Positions 24,609 through 35,000 of a DNA stretch of 64,000 nt are shown here, one piece after another (position 1 is the first letter of the stretch; each line of letters starts with the position of its first letter). Position numbers and translations under genes: made by a program. The DNA is taken from the NCBI GenBank assembly GCA_903642265.1, contig CAHJWN010000003.1, forward strand, positions 46,621 through 110,620, in the 5' to 3' direction. The notes under the pieces were generated by a model that had not been told where the DNA came from, did no database searches, and worked only from the letters and a program-made list of their open reading frames with translations. This DNA comes from Acidobacteriaceae bacterium. Its GTDB lineage: Bacteria; Acidobacteriota; Terriglobia; Terriglobales; Acidobacteriaceae.

Positions 24609-25567
24609 GCACCCCTGACATGACGGTACCTATGGCGCTTCCGGCGACAGACAGCCGTGCCGTGGCGGCGACGGTGCGTGAGACGCATTCAGTCAGCATA
24701 GAGAACGTTTCGGTTTCGTATCCGATCGCGAACAAGGCGCGGCGGACAGTGCTCGAGAACATCTCGCTAAAGATCGAAGAGGGTGAGTTCGTTGTGCTGC
24801 TGGGCGAGACGGGGTGCGGCAAGAGCACGCTGCTGCGCATGATGCTGGGCCAGGAGCGGCCTACGTCGGGGCAGATCTCGGTTGCGGGCAGCGTGGTCGA
24901 GCGCGTGGATGCGCGGTCGGGATATGTTCCGCAACGGTATTCGCTGTTCCCCGACCGGACGGTGCTAGAAAACCTTTGCATGGGCCCTGAGACTTCGAAG
25001 TACCACATCCTGGGGCGCCTGCTGCCTGGGTTCCGGGCATTCCGTCGCGAGGTGCGCGCAGAGGCTTGCCGGCAACTTGCGCACATGGGGCTGCAGCAGT
25101 CTGACGCCTCAAAGTATCCGCACCAGCTTTCGGGCGGGATGCAGCAGCGGGTTGCCATCGCACAGACGCTGATGATGAAGAATCGCGTGCTGCTGATGGA
25201 TGAGGCGTTTAGCGCGCTCGATCCGGCCACGAGGTCGAGCTTGCAACGATTGCTGCGCAACGTGTGGCAGGAGACACGGCCGACGGTGGTGTTTGTGACG
25301 CATAACACGGCTGAGGCGCTTTACCTGGGAACCCGCGTCGTGGTGCTTGCCCGCGCAAGCCGCGAGGACAGCTGCGGCTCTCATGTGGCGTTGGATCTCA
25401 AGCTGGCCGACTCAGGAATGAGTCTGCGGACGCATGGGCAACAGTTCCTAGACCTGGTCGATCACGTTGACAGCTTTTCGCGTGGCGACCGAAAGACAAC
25501 CTTAGACGTTAGCTCTGAAGAATTGGAAGAGCGCACGTTGATCTCTCACGGAGAGAAACAGATATGA
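24593..25567 (+). CDS. ABC transporter ATP-binding protein
   Basis: A 324-residue ABC ATPase. The start at ATG 24593 has GGAGG eight bases upstream; ATG 24605 (ATGA overlap with the permease stop) is the alternative. It carries Walker A (LLGETGCGKSTLLR), a Q-loop (YVPQRYSLFPDRTVLENL), signature LSGGMQQRVAIAQ, Walker B (VLLMDEAFSALDP) and the switch His (VFVTHNTAEAL). The N-terminal 45 residues and the C-terminal 60 residues extend beyond the core. It energises uptake with the two genes upstream. Its stop overlaps the start of the cytochrome/DUF1549 gene (ATGA at 25564-25567), tying an apparently unrelated periplasmic redox protein to the transporter transcript. Confidence 0.92.
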   Translation: MVSGMSTPDMTVPMALPATDSRAVAATVRETHSVSIENVSVSYPIANKARRTVLENISLKIEEGEFVVLLGETGCGKSTLLRMMLGQERPTSGQISVAGSVVERVDARSGYVPQRYSLFPDRTVLENLCMGPETSKYHILGRLLPGFRAFRREVRAEACRQLAHMGLQQSDASKYPHQLSGGMQQRVAIAQTLMMKNRVLLMDEAFSALDPATRSSLQRLLRNVWQETRPTVVFVTHNTAEALYLGTRVVVLARASREDSCGSHVALDLKLADSGMSLRTHGQQFLDLVDHVDSFSRGDRKTTLDVSSEELEERTLISHGEKQI

Positions 25568-28500
25568 GTTACTTGAAGCCAGCCACCTCGAAAGTTTTCT
25601 GCCAAATTGCTGGGCTCTGCCTGGTTGCGACTGTCAGTACGATTGCTGTGAGCGACGTTGCGGCGCACCATACTGTTCATGCACAGGAGAAGGCCGTGAC
25701 TCCCGTTGCGGCTGCGGCCCCGGCGCGTGCTGGCGGCCTGACGGCGGAGCAGCTTGCGGCGACCTCATCGCAGGAAGATCCAACGCAGTTCTTCACGCAG
25801 AAGATACGGCCGGTGCTGGCGCAGAACTGTTATCGCTGCCATACGACCGAGGCTGCAGGCGGGTTGCGGCTCGACTCGCGTGCGGGGGTGCTGAAGGGTG
25901 GCGACTCCGGAGCGGCAATGGTTCCGGGTCATCCGGACACAAGCGTGATCATCGCCGCAATCCAGCAGACCGGCGACCTGAAAATGCCGCCGAAGGGCGG
26001 GAAGCTCTCGGACGGCGACATTGCGAACATGATCGAGTGGGTGAAGCGTGGTGGCATATGGGACAGCGCAGAAGCTGTCACTCCCCTGGCGGTTTCGCTT
26101 TCCACCGCGCAGGCCAAGGCTGGCCCAGGTGATGATTTCTTCGAGAATAATGTTCGGCCGATCTTTGCGAACAACTGCTCGAGCTGCCACATGGATAAGG
26201 CCGCAGGAGGCCTGAGTCTCAACTCACGTGAAGAGATGCTGAAGGGCGGCGAGACGGGACCGGCGATCGTCGTTGGCGATCCTGAGAAGAGCCTGCTGCT
26301 GCAGGCCGTCCACCAGACGGGCGACTTGAAGATGCCGCCGAAGGGCGCAAAGTTAACGGCTGCGGAGATCGACACGCTGTCGCAGTGGGTGCGGATGGGA
26401 GCGCCGTGGCCAAAGAGCGCGACACCTGTTCGCACGGGCAAACAGATTACTGATGACATGCGGAAGTGGTGGTCGTTTCAGCCGCTGCAGGTGACTGCCG
26501 TTCCGGAGATCAAGGACCCTGCGTTGAAGGGTTGGGCAAAGACGGACATCGATCGCTTTGTGCTGGCCAAGCTGGAAGAGAAAGGCCTGAAGCCTGCGGC
26601 AATGGCAGACAAGCGGACGCTGATTCGCCGCGCCACACTTGACCTGACCGGTCTGCCGCCAACGCCTGAAGAGATTGACGCATTCGAGAAGGACTCTTCG
26701 GCAGACGCCTATGCCAAGGTGCTTGATCGCCTGCTTGCCTCGCCTGCCTATGGGGAGCGCTGGGGACGACACTGGCTCGATGTTGCGCGCTACGGGGATG
26801 ATGACATTCGTGGCCTGGATCCGCGGGGGCGTGGGTACATGCCGTTCGATGGAGCGTGGGTCTACCGCGACTGGGTGATCAAGCAGGTCAATGATGACCT
26901 TCCGTACGATCAGTTCGTAAAGAAGCAGCTGGCTGGCGACCTGATGTCGAAGAAGCCGACTGCGGACGATTTGAAGGGCACCGGTTTCCTTGGCGGAGCA
27001 CCGTGGATCTGGGACCAGGCCGAGCCGATACAAGGTCGCGCAGACGAACGAAACGAGCGGATTGATGCAGTAACGCGGGGCTTTCTTGGACTGACGGTTG
27101 CCTGTGCGCGCTGCCACGATCACAAGTATGATCCGATCCTTGCGAAGGACTACTACGCGCTTGGTGGTATCTTCGCCAGCTCGACGTACAAGGAATACAA
27201 CTTTGTACCTGATGAAGAGGTGACCTTCTGGCGCGAGAAGCTGACCAAGGCAAACGATAAGGACAAGGCGACACAGGAATACATTCAGCGGGCCAGCATG
27301 CAACTTTCGGAGGCTTACGCGGCACAGACCTCTGACTACATGGTTGCGGCATGGCGCGTCGCGGGCAAACCAAAGATGAAGTCCGCTGATGCTGCCGATC
27401 AGGATCGTCTGGATCCGGAGCTGCTGGATCGCTGGGTTGCTTTCCTTGCGAAGAAGCCGCTGTTCTATCCAGACCTGAAGGAGTGGCAGGCCATGATTGC
27501 GCAAGGTGGGACGGAAGACCAGGCAAAATTCCTGGGTGATTCGTTCCAACAGCGTATTCAGGATCTGGTTCTCGAGAACAAGGCGATCGAGCTTGAGAAT
27601 GACAAGATCAAGGCAAAATCTGGCGTCATTACGGAACATCCGAAAGACGCCAAGCCTTCCGACTTCGATACCTACGATGAGTTCTGCCCCGGCTGCACGC
27701 TGGAGTTGAAGGTGATGTCGACAGAAAAGGCAAACCTTTACTCGGACCTGTTTATTCGCCAACTCGGCACGGGCGTCTTTGAGGAACGCGGTCTGCCAGG
27801 GCTGTTTGCTTTCCGCGGATGGGACATGGTTCGTCGGCTCGGTCCGGCGGAACAAGCCTACCTTTCTACTCTGCAAAAGAATGGAAGCAACTTCAAGAAG
27901 GTTGGTGAGCAGTATCCGTTTGTGCACGGCGCGACCGACAAGCCGCAGGCGATCAACATTGCGCTGGATCTGCGCGGTAACCCGCACGCCCATGGTGACA
28001 TTGTGCCTCGAGCGTTTCCAACTGTGCTTGGGCCGGCAAGCAAGAAGCCATACACCGAAGGAAGCGGAAGGCTCCAGTTGGCGGATGACATTGTTGCAAG
28101 TCCGATTGCCAGCCGCGTTTACGTGAATCGCGTTTGGAAGTGGCACTTCGGCACAGGCATTGTAAATACCGCTGACAACTTTGGCGCGATTGGCGACCCG
28201 CCGTCAAACCAGGCGCTGCTCGACTACATGGCTATTCAATTCCAGAAGAATGGCATGTCGCTGAAAAAGCTGCAGCGAATGATCATGCTTTCAGCCGTGT
28301 ATCAGCAGGTGACGAAGGAGACGCCGGAGGAGCATGTGAAGGATCCGCTCAATCGGTACTACTCGCACTTCTCGCTACAGCGGCTGGATGCGGAACAGCT
28401 TCGCGACTCGGTGCTGTTCGTTGCAGGGGACTTGAATTCTAAGGAGACGGGCGGACCGGCGACTCAACTTGGTCTGGACAACGATAAGCGTACGGTGTAC

Positions 28501-28881
28501 GCCAAGGTAAGCCGCTTCCACATCGATCCGTTTCTGCAGGCCTTTGACTTCCCTAACCCGACGTTTACGGCCGAGCAGCGATTCTCGACAAACGTGCCGG
28601 TGCAGCGGCTTTACTTTATGAACGATCCATTTGTGTACAAGCAGGCCGAGGTGCTTTCGAAACGCGTTTACCCGAAAGGCGATGACGCGGCCCGAATCAC
28701 GGAGACGTACAAGCTGGTGTATGGCCGCGCCCCTACGGCGGCCGAGTTGCAGGCCGGCATCGACTTCCTGAAGACCACGCCCGATAAGCCGGGATACATG
28801 ATCAACCAGGAGCCTATCAGCGCGTGGAAGGAATATTGCCGCGTGCTCTTCAGCTCGAATGAATTTGAGTTCCTAAATTAG
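25564..28881 (+). CDS. Tandem PSCyt1 cytochrome-DUF1549-DUF1553 protein
   Basis: An 1105-residue exported protein. After a signal-like segment (FCQIAGLCLVATVSTIAVSD) there are two consecutive planctomycete-type cytochrome C domains with heme motifs C89-YRC-H93 and C205-SSC-H209, each followed by a GDLKMPPKG segment whose Met could be the sixth heme ligand. Then comes DUF1549 (LIRRATLDLTGLPPTPEEID; a third CxxCH, CARCH, near residue 514, invariant in that family) and DUF1553 at the C-terminus (SRVYVNRVWKWHFGTGIVNT). Such proteins are usually encoded next to a DUF1501 protein, as here, but their substrate is unknown. The start overlaps the ABC ATPase stop by four bases, so it is likely translated from the same mRNA. 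Two PSCyt1 domains rather than one is less common. Confidence 0.9.
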   Translation: MSYLKPATSKVFCQIAGLCLVATVSTIAVSDVAAHHTVHAQEKAVTPVAAAAPARAGGLTAEQLAATSSQEDPTQFFTQKIRPVLAQNCYRCHTTEAAGGLRLDSRAGVLKGGDSGAAMVPGHPDTSVIIAAIQQTGDLKMPPKGGKLSDGDIANMIEWVKRGGIWDSAEAVTPLAVSLSTAQAKAGPGDDFFENNVRPIFANNCSSCHMDKAAGGLSLNSREEMLKGGETGPAIVVGDPEKSLLLQAVHQTGDLKMPPKGAKLTAAEIDTLSQWVRMGAPWPKSATPVRTGKQITDDMRKWWSFQPLQVTAVPEIKDPALKGWAKTDIDRFVLAKLEEKGLKPAAMADKRTLIRRATLDLTGLPPTPEEIDAFEKDSSADAYAKVLDRLLASPAYGERWGRHWLDVARYGDDDIRGLDPRGRGYMPFDGAWVYRDWVIKQVNDDLPYDQFVKKQLAGDLMSKKPTADDLKGTGFLGGAPWIWDQAEPIQGRADERNERIDAVTRGFLGLTVACARCHDHKYDPILAKDYYALGGIFASSTYKEYNFVPDEEVTFWREKLTKANDKDKATQEYIQRASMQLSEAYAAQTSDYMVAAWRVAGKPKMKSADAADQDRLDPELLDRWVAFLAKKPLFYPDLKEWQAMIAQGGTEDQAKFLGDSFQQRIQDLVLENKAIELENDKIKAKSGVITEHPKDAKPSDFDTYDEFCPGCTLELKVMSTEKANLYSDLFIRQLGTGVFEERGLPGLFAFRGWDMVRRLGPAEQAYLSTLQKNGSNFKKVGEQYPFVHGATDKPQAINIALDLRGNPHAHGDIVPRAFPTVLGPASKKPYTEGSGRLQLADDIVASPIASRVYVNRVWKWHFGTGIVNTADNFGAIGDPPSNQALLDYMAIQFQKNGMSLKKLQRMIMLSAVYQQVTKETPEEHVKDPLNRYYSHFSLQRLDAEQLRDSVLFVAGDLNSKETGGPATQLGLDNDKRTVYAKVSRFHIDPFLQAFDFPNPTFTAEQRFSTNVPVQRLYFMNDPFVYKQAEVLSKRVYPKGDDAARITETYKLVYGRAPTAAELQAGIDFLKTTPDKPGYMINQEPISAWKEYCRVLFSSNEFEFLN

Positions 28882-28951
28882 TAAGCCACGCCGGGAACTA
28901 ATTAGCCACCGCTGGACCTAACAGGCAAACGCAGCAGCAGGAGACCACATT

Positions 28952-30430
28952 ATGTCTTGCCAAAAACCGAAACCTACAACACGACGTGAAGCACTTCGCA
29001 CCATTGGCGGCGGATTTGCCATGATGAGCTTTGCCGGGATGATCGGCGAATCACTCGCACAGGCCGAAGTTCTCGAGGCAAAGAACCCCGGATCCGTCGC
29101 GGCGGATACTGCAGCAACGAACCCGTGGATGATGAAGGACCCGAACTTCAAGCCGAAGGCCAAGCACGTCATCTTCCTGTTCATGAATGGCGGGCTGTCG
29201 CACATCGATAGCTTCGACAACAAGCCGATGCTGACCAAATACCATGGGCAGCCGATGCCGGGCGGCGACCTTGGGCATGAGCGGAAGACGGGCACGCTGA
29301 TGAAGTCGCCATTTGAGTTTTCCCGCTACGGCAAGAGTGGCCTGGAGGTGTCGGAGCTCTTCCCGAACGTGGGCGCATGTGCGGATGACATCTGCGTGGT
29401 GCGGTCGGTATTCACAGAGATCCCGAATCACGAGCCGGCTCTGATCATGATGAATACAGGCGCGAACATTATCGGGCGTCCGTCGATGGGAGCGTGGTTG
29501 ACGTATGGACTTGGGGTGACGAACAAGAACCTGCCCGGATTTGTTGTTCTATGCCCGCAGGTGCCGAGTACCGTTGGGCCGCCGCTATGGAGTGCGGGAT
29601 TTCTTCCAGCGGTAAACCAGGCCACCTATGTGTCAAGTGACACGCGCGATAAAAACTTCGACCCTTACAAGCTGATTCCCGATATTCACAACGAGAAGTA
29701 CGACATATCGCAGCAGCGTAAGGAGCTTGATCTTGTGAAGAAGCTTGACGCAATCAATGCGACGGACACGTATGGGCCGTCCGATGCTGACCCGCAGCTT
29801 GAAGCGACGATTGGGTCTATGGAGACGGCATTCCGGATGCAGACCGAGGCGCCGGATGTGTTTGACGTGCGCAAGGAGTCCGATGCGGTGATCAAGATGT
29901 ATGGCGAGGGCTCGACTGCCCGCGGGTGCCTGACTGCTGCTCGATTGATCGAGAAAGGCGTGCGGATGGTGCAGGTCTACTATTCGCTCGGCGACCCATG
30001 GGATGCGCACGCTGACATCCAAGCGCACCGCAAGAATGCGAAGGACTCGGACCAGCCTTTCGCTGCGCTGATCAAGGACCTCAAGGCACGTGGACTACTC
30101 GACGAGACGATTATTGTGTGTGGGTCGGAATTTGGCCGGACGCCGGTAGTTGAGATCGGCGGTGCGGGTACACACGCGGGGCGCGACCACAACCCTCATG
30201 GCTTTTCAATGTGGCTGGCGGGCGGCGGGATCAAGGGCGGGACGACGTATGGCGCGACCGATGACTTTGGCTGGAAGGTCGCCGACAAGCCCGTGCATGT
30301 GCATGACATCCACGCGACCATTCTTTACCTGATGGGCATCGATCACACGAAGCTTACGTTCCGATCGAGTGGGCGTGACTTCCGGCTGACGGATGTCTCG
30401 GGCAAAGTGATTCACGATATCATCGCCTGA
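28952..30430 (+). CDS. Tat-exported DUF1501 protein
   Basis: A 492-residue protein with a twin-arginine signal (TTRREALRTIGGGFAMMSFA, Arg11-Arg12), so it is folded in the cytoplasm, probably with a cofactor or metal, before export. The body is DUF1501, related to the alkaline phosphatase/sulfatase fold: HVIFLFMNGGLSHIDSFDNK near the start, SELFPNVGACADDICVVRS, GCLTAARLIEKGVRMVQVYY, and IIVCGSEFGRTPVVE with GRDHNPHGFSMWLAGGG near the end, the His/Asp positions expected for metal ligands. It follows the PSCyt-DUF1549-DUF1553 gene by 70 bases with an AGGAG site. The pair is thought to act together in the periplasm on an unidentified compound. The cytochrome c gene starts one base after its stop. 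Confidence 0.9.
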   Translation: MSCQKPKPTTRREALRTIGGGFAMMSFAGMIGESLAQAEVLEAKNPGSVAADTAATNPWMMKDPNFKPKAKHVIFLFMNGGLSHIDSFDNKPMLTKYHGQPMPGGDLGHERKTGTLMKSPFEFSRYGKSGLEVSELFPNVGACADDICVVRSVFTEIPNHEPALIMMNTGANIIGRPSMGAWLTYGLGVTNKNLPGFVVLCPQVPSTVGPPLWSAGFLPAVNQATYVSSDTRDKNFDPYKLIPDIHNEKYDISQQRKELDLVKKLDAINATDTYGPSDADPQLEATIGSMETAFRMQTEAPDVFDVRKESDAVIKMYGEGSTARGCLTAARLIEKGVRMVQVYYSLGDPWDAHADIQAHRKNAKDSDQPFAALIKDLKARGLLDETIIVCGSEFGRTPVVEIGGAGTHAGRDHNPHGFSMWLAGGGIKGGTTYGATDDFGWKVADKPVHVHDIHATILYLMGIDHTKLTFRSSGRDFRLTDVSGKVIHDIIA

Positions 30431-30431
30431 A

Positions 30432-30914
30432 ATGACAAAGCAGCTTACGCTTTCAGTGTTGCTTGCGGCGACAGCCCTGACCGGCTGTCGCGCAAAGCCA
30501 CCTTCGAAGTTCGATACGAAGGTCGTGACGTGGACCAAGCACCACATCACCATCGGCGGGAAAAAGGACAAGAACCCGATCGAGGCTTCCATCGATAACA
30601 TCGATGAAGGCAAGCAGGCGTTTACTTCCTACTGCATGGTGTGTCATGGGCTGGACGGGCAGAATACCGGTGTGCCCTTTGCAGCGACGATCTCGCCGCC
30701 TATCCCTTCGCTCGCGAGCGAGAGCGTGCAGGCCTATAGCGATGGACAGTTGAAGTGGATCATCAAGAACGGAATCTTCCCGTCGGGTATGCCGCCTTCT
30801 AACGGCGATTTTTCGGATCGCGAGATGTGGGAGATGGTGCTGTATATCCGGCATTTGCCGAAGGCGGGAAGTTTAGGTGAGCCGCCGGTTTATGGTGGAT
30901 CGAAGGACAAGTAG
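30432..30914 (+). CDS. Lipoprotein class I cytochrome c
   Basis: A 160-residue predicted lipoprotein: signal peptide with lipobox ALTGC (Cys19). The heme motif is C68-MVC-H72 within GKQAFTSYCMVCHGLDGQNT and the distal ligand is probably Met in FPSGMPP. WEMVLYIRHLPK is the C-terminal helix typical of small class I cytochromes. It begins one base after the DUF1501 stop, so it is the last gene of a six-gene run from the binding protein onward. It is a likely electron acceptor for the tandem cytochrome protein, carrying electrons towards a terminal oxidase; this partnership is inferred from order only. Confidence 0.9.
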   Translation: MTKQLTLSVLLAATALTGCRAKPPSKFDTKVVTWTKHHITIGGKKDKNPIEASIDNIDEGKQAFTSYCMVCHGLDGQNTGVPFAATISPPIPSLASESVQAYSDGQLKWIIKNGIFPSGMPPSNGDFSDREMWEMVLYIRHLPKAGSLGEPPVYGGSKDK

Positions 30915-30984
30915 CGTCAGACATCCTCGGCAGCTTGATGAGTAAGCCGTTTAAGAACAAGAACCAGAGCGATTATGACCCGAC

Positions 30985-31998
30985 CTATTTCGCCTCCTGG
31001 TCCCACATCTTTGCACGCTGCTCTTTGACATGCTTCTCGTAGGTGGCCTGTTCTCCTGGTGTCATAAAGGCGGGACCTACGGGCCAGACGGAGATGTCGC
31101 GCATGACGTAGCGACGTGGAGTCCCGTGCATGGATTTCACGGCCGCATCGATCTCGAGAAGGGTCCCACGTGAGAGGGCCAACTCGTGCTCGTTGGGCTG
31201 GTACATGGTGCCTACTGCGTAATCGAGGAAGGGCGTGCTGGTCTGTTCGATGTGGTTGCCGAGAATGTGGGCGACGGGCTTTCCCTCTGTGAACTTCACA
31301 AGACGATCGAGGCTAGCTTCAAAGGCCGGAAAGTCGTTGACGTAGATGCGTCCGGGGTAGACGGTGTCTCCTCCCAGCAAGACTCCGGTCCTTGCGTCGT
31401 ACAGTGCAACGCTGGCCTTGCTGTGGCCCGGGATTGGAATGAGGTCGAGGATGCGGCCGCCGAGGTCAACATGGCCAATGTCCTCCGGCCAGTTAGCGAT
31501 GCCGTAGAACTTCTTAGTGGCCTCGACCTCTGAGGGAATGAACGTTACGGGCATGGCGGGATCGTTCATCGCCTGGATGGCTTTGTCTCCGAAGGTGTGA
31601 TCTTCGTGTTCGTGCGTGTGGGCCACGATGAGCGGGATGCTGGTCCGACCGTTGCGGGCCAGCCAATTCTTCACCAGCAGCTGAAGGGCCGGCGCAAGAT
31701 TGCCGTTACGCGAACCGGTGTCCATGAGCAGGGCCCTCTCTTTGCCGAAGATGAGGAAGACAAACGGCTTCTCATAGTCGGTGCAAGGCGACTGCCGCAT
31801 GATGTAGAAGTCGGGGTTGTACTCGTGCACCTGCCACTCAGGAATCTCCATGCACTTTGGTTGTTGGGAGTACCAGGTTGCTGGAAGCGTTCCGCGTTCG
31901 AGGCCGCCACCATCTGGCTGCGACAGCTGACCGGACGCTAAACATGTGAATGTCAGTCCAGCTGCAAGACCTGCCACTATGCGCGCTCTGTAGAACAT
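30985..31998 (-). CDS. Exported metallo-beta-lactamase-fold hydrolase
   Basis: A 337-residue MBL-fold protein. ATG 31998 has GAGGA six bases upstream; ATG 32010 is in frame but weaker. A signal peptide (IVAGLAAGLTFTCLASGQ) indicates export. The zinc motif HTHEHEDH is followed by later ligands in IPIPGHSKASVALYD and GVLLGGDTVYPG and a final His in HILGNHIEQT. Members range from lactonases and beta-lactamases to alkylsulfatases; LLMDTGSRNG is the usual second strand. The substrate cannot be told. It is convergent with the cytochrome c gene and lies downstream of an Oar receptor on the same strand, separated by 83 bases, so it may be co-expressed with that transporter. Confidence 0.87.
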   Translation of the reverse strand: MFYRARIVAGLAAGLTFTCLASGQLSQPDGGGLERGTLPATWYSQQPKCMEIPEWQVHEYNPDFYIMRQSPCTDYEKPFVFLIFGKERALLMDTGSRNGNLAPALQLLVKNWLARNGRTSIPLIVAHTHEHEDHTFGDKAIQAMNDPAMPVTFIPSEVEATKKFYGIANWPEDIGHVDLGGRILDLIPIPGHSKASVALYDARTGVLLGGDTVYPGRIYVNDFPAFEASLDRLVKFTEGKPVAHILGNHIEQTSTPFLDYAVGTMYQPNEHELALSRGTLLEIDAAVKSMHGTPRRYVMRDISVWPVGPAFMTPGEQATYEKHVKEQRAKMWDQEAK

Positions 31999-32081
31999 GA
32001 TTATCCTCATTCGCTGCTGATTCCAAAAAGATCCGGCGCGCCATCCGTTTGGAGTGCGCGCCGGTAGGTGGGTGGATTTAT

Positions 32082-35000
32082 TTAGAAGATGAACTTGCCA
32101 GAAAACTGCATCTGCCGGGGCTGCAAGAGAAGCGAAGTGGTGCCGGGCTGCGATCCCTGGCCGGGCTGGTTGGCGCTGTTTTGATAGATACCGAAGTTGC
32201 TGCTGGTCCCATCGGTCTGCGGATTTGAAAAGCGGTTCGTGTTCAGGACGTTGAAGACTTCGGCAGAGAGTCGGATCTCTGATTCATGGAAGATGTGGAA
32301 GGACTTCGACAATCCATCGTCGAGCGAGAGATATCCATCCGAGCGGAAGTTATTGCGCTGCCCGGATTCACCGACATACGCAAAGCGAAGGTTGGCATGG
32401 GCCTGTGCAGAGGAGATGCCCTTGAGAGCGGACTCAGTTTGTGTGTTGGAATCGTAGTGGTGGCCGCCCGTTGGAATAGGAGCAGTCGCGACCATGTAGC
32501 TGTCGAACGCGAAGTTAGTACCCCAGTTTTCGCCAGCGTTCGCACTGAATGGGAAGCCAGTGCTGTAGTGGACGACGCCGTTTAGCTGGAAGCCACCAAA
32601 GATGCTGTCGACAAACTTACTGTTATTGAAGAACCGCTGGCCTCTACCAATCGGGAAGGGTGCCGTGTAGTTAGCGGTGAGATTATGCCGAACGTCGAAG
32701 TCTGACAGACCGTAGAGCTGGTGAGGCAAGAAGGTGTTGACGACCGGACTTCCGTTCGAACTCCGCTCAGGATCGGAACCTTCGTCGAAAGACTTCGAAT
32801 AGGTGTAGTTGACGTCGTACTCCAAACCGGACCGCATGGCCTGCCGAACCGACAGCTGGAGGGCGTGGTAGTTGCTGGAACCTGTAGTCGATTGCGCGTA
32901 GACCGAGGAGGTTTGGGGATAAAAGAAGCGGAAGGATTGGCCGCCTGAAGATGCGGTTGGGTCGGTGTCGGCGTTGAACAAGGGGCCGGTCTCGTTGCCA
33001 CGGTTCCCTTGCAGCTGGGCGTAGTACGCTTGCGCACCGGTGTAGTGTTTGGCCGCGGTCGTGGCTGTCATTGGTACGTCAAACGTGACGTTCGGGAAGA
33101 CGTTCTGGAAGAAGCCAGATTCAGGGACTACGGAGGCATCGACGCCTGCATCGATCATCCGGTCATAACCCTGAGCAGCCTGGTAGTAGGATTGAGCGCT
33201 GCCTGGGTCATACAGGTTGGTGGGCATGGCGACGTCGAGATTCTGGAGAAGATGACGTCCGAGGCGACCTACGTAAGAGGCCGTGAAGGCGAAGTTATGT
33301 GCGAACTCGTGCTGGATCGTTAGATTGAACGTCTCTGCGTAGGGGGTCTTCTGCTTGTCGTTGATGCTGTAGTCGAAGGTGAATGCGCTCTCTTCTGGAG
33401 TGAATGGAAGCGTCAGTGTGCCGGTGGCCCCTTCTACGGCGGGAACATCGTGATAGCCGGTGAACCGAGGGTTCGAGTCGAGCAGCGTGTAGGTATCTTT
33501 GTTCGTCTTCGAAAGGGACAGCAGCGAAGACGAGTTCGACTGATAGGAGTCGATCACGCCGGCTCCGAAGTGATCGTATGCGAGAGCAAAGCCACCGTGG
33601 AACGATGTCCTATTGTCGGCAGTTGAGTACGCGAAGGCGACGCGCGGAGCAAAGTTCTCTTTCTGCGCTGTCCAGAAGTTGGGCTGATTGTTCACCGACC
33701 CAGCGCTGCGGAACGAGATGTCCGTCGTATAGGCGGTACCAGCAGCTGCGGCCGAAGCACGGTTCTGCAGGAAGGTGTCGAGTGGAATGGTGGGCGCGAT
33801 CTGCTGACCATCCTTCTCGTAAGGTACACCGAGGTACACATACCGGAGTCCAGCCGTTAGAGTGAGGCGTGAATTGACCTTCCACTGGTCCTGCAGGTAA
33901 TACTCCTGCTCAACATTTTTGAAGGTGTGCGTAGGCACCCCACCGGTGGCGAGAGGCACAAGTGAGTTGCCCTTGACCTGGAACTCAGTCCCGGTCTGTG
34001 CTGTCTCAATCGCACCGACGTTTGCGATGATCGCGTTGTTGTAGAAGTTCGAGAAATCTCCGGAAACTGTACCGCAGTCGGGGCAGGTAAATTGTGCGGG
34101 ATCTAGACTTCCACCCGCTTTGCCGCCCTGGTTTGCGATCGCGGCGCTGGCGAGCAGGTCAGGACTTACGTTCGCGTATGAGAGGAGCGGCGCGTCGAAG
34201 TACTGCGCATTGGAGATGAGGTAGATGTTGGCGCCAGCCTGGAGCGTGTGCCTGCCTCTTACATAGGTGAGATCGTCCGAGAAGTTGTTTGTCATTACGT
34301 TATAGAGCGAAGAGGTTGAGGTCGCGGTGATGGTGTCGAATGCGCCGAAGTTCGTATAGGGCTCGCTTCCTGTGCCGCGCGATGCGCTTCCCACACGCGT
34401 GAGTCCGTACCTTGCATTGTTGGTCAGCCTGTCGTTGATGGTCCAGATGTGGCCTGCCGCTATTCCCTTGCTGTTGCCAAACACGCTTGACGCTGCCGGC
34501 AGTCCGGGAAATTCAAGGGCTGTCTCCTGATTATCGCTTTGAAGGTTGGCACGAACAAAGACCGACTGATGAGAGTTGATGGTGTAGTCGAGGCGTGCGA
34601 TGTTGGTGATCTGGTGGAGCGGAGCTGGCGAGACGAAGTTATAGTTGCCGGTGTTCAGACCGTCGCCGCCGCCGGGTGCATTCGAGATCGGGAATGTGTT
34701 GAAGTAAGCGACTGCGGCGGTGTTCGTCGCCGGCGCGTAGCAGGTGACGCCAGGAAGAGTACAGTTACCATCCTTTGGAACGCCGTTCATCGAAGCGATA
34801 TCTGCCGGGGTCAGGGTCTTAGTCACCGTGCCATTTGCGCATTGTGCGGCGGTTGGACACGCCGTGTATTGGACGTTTCCGGTGATCAGGCCTCCGCCAC
34901 CGAAGGCCGAGGGGACGGTGCGACCGACGGGAATGTCGCTTGCCTGCTTGAATCCTTCATAAGCACCAAAGAAGAAGAGCTTGTCTTTCCTGATTGGAAG

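Noticed and set aside
26353..28146. 597-codon minus-strand open frame
   Set aside because: Antisense to the cytochrome-DUF1549-DUF1553 gene; Arg/Leu-rich, no motif or start signal.
32040..32081. Possible terminator after the Oar receptor gene
   Set aside because: Only a short GGCGCGC/GCGCGCC self-complementary pairing near 32035-32062 was noticed, without a T-run.
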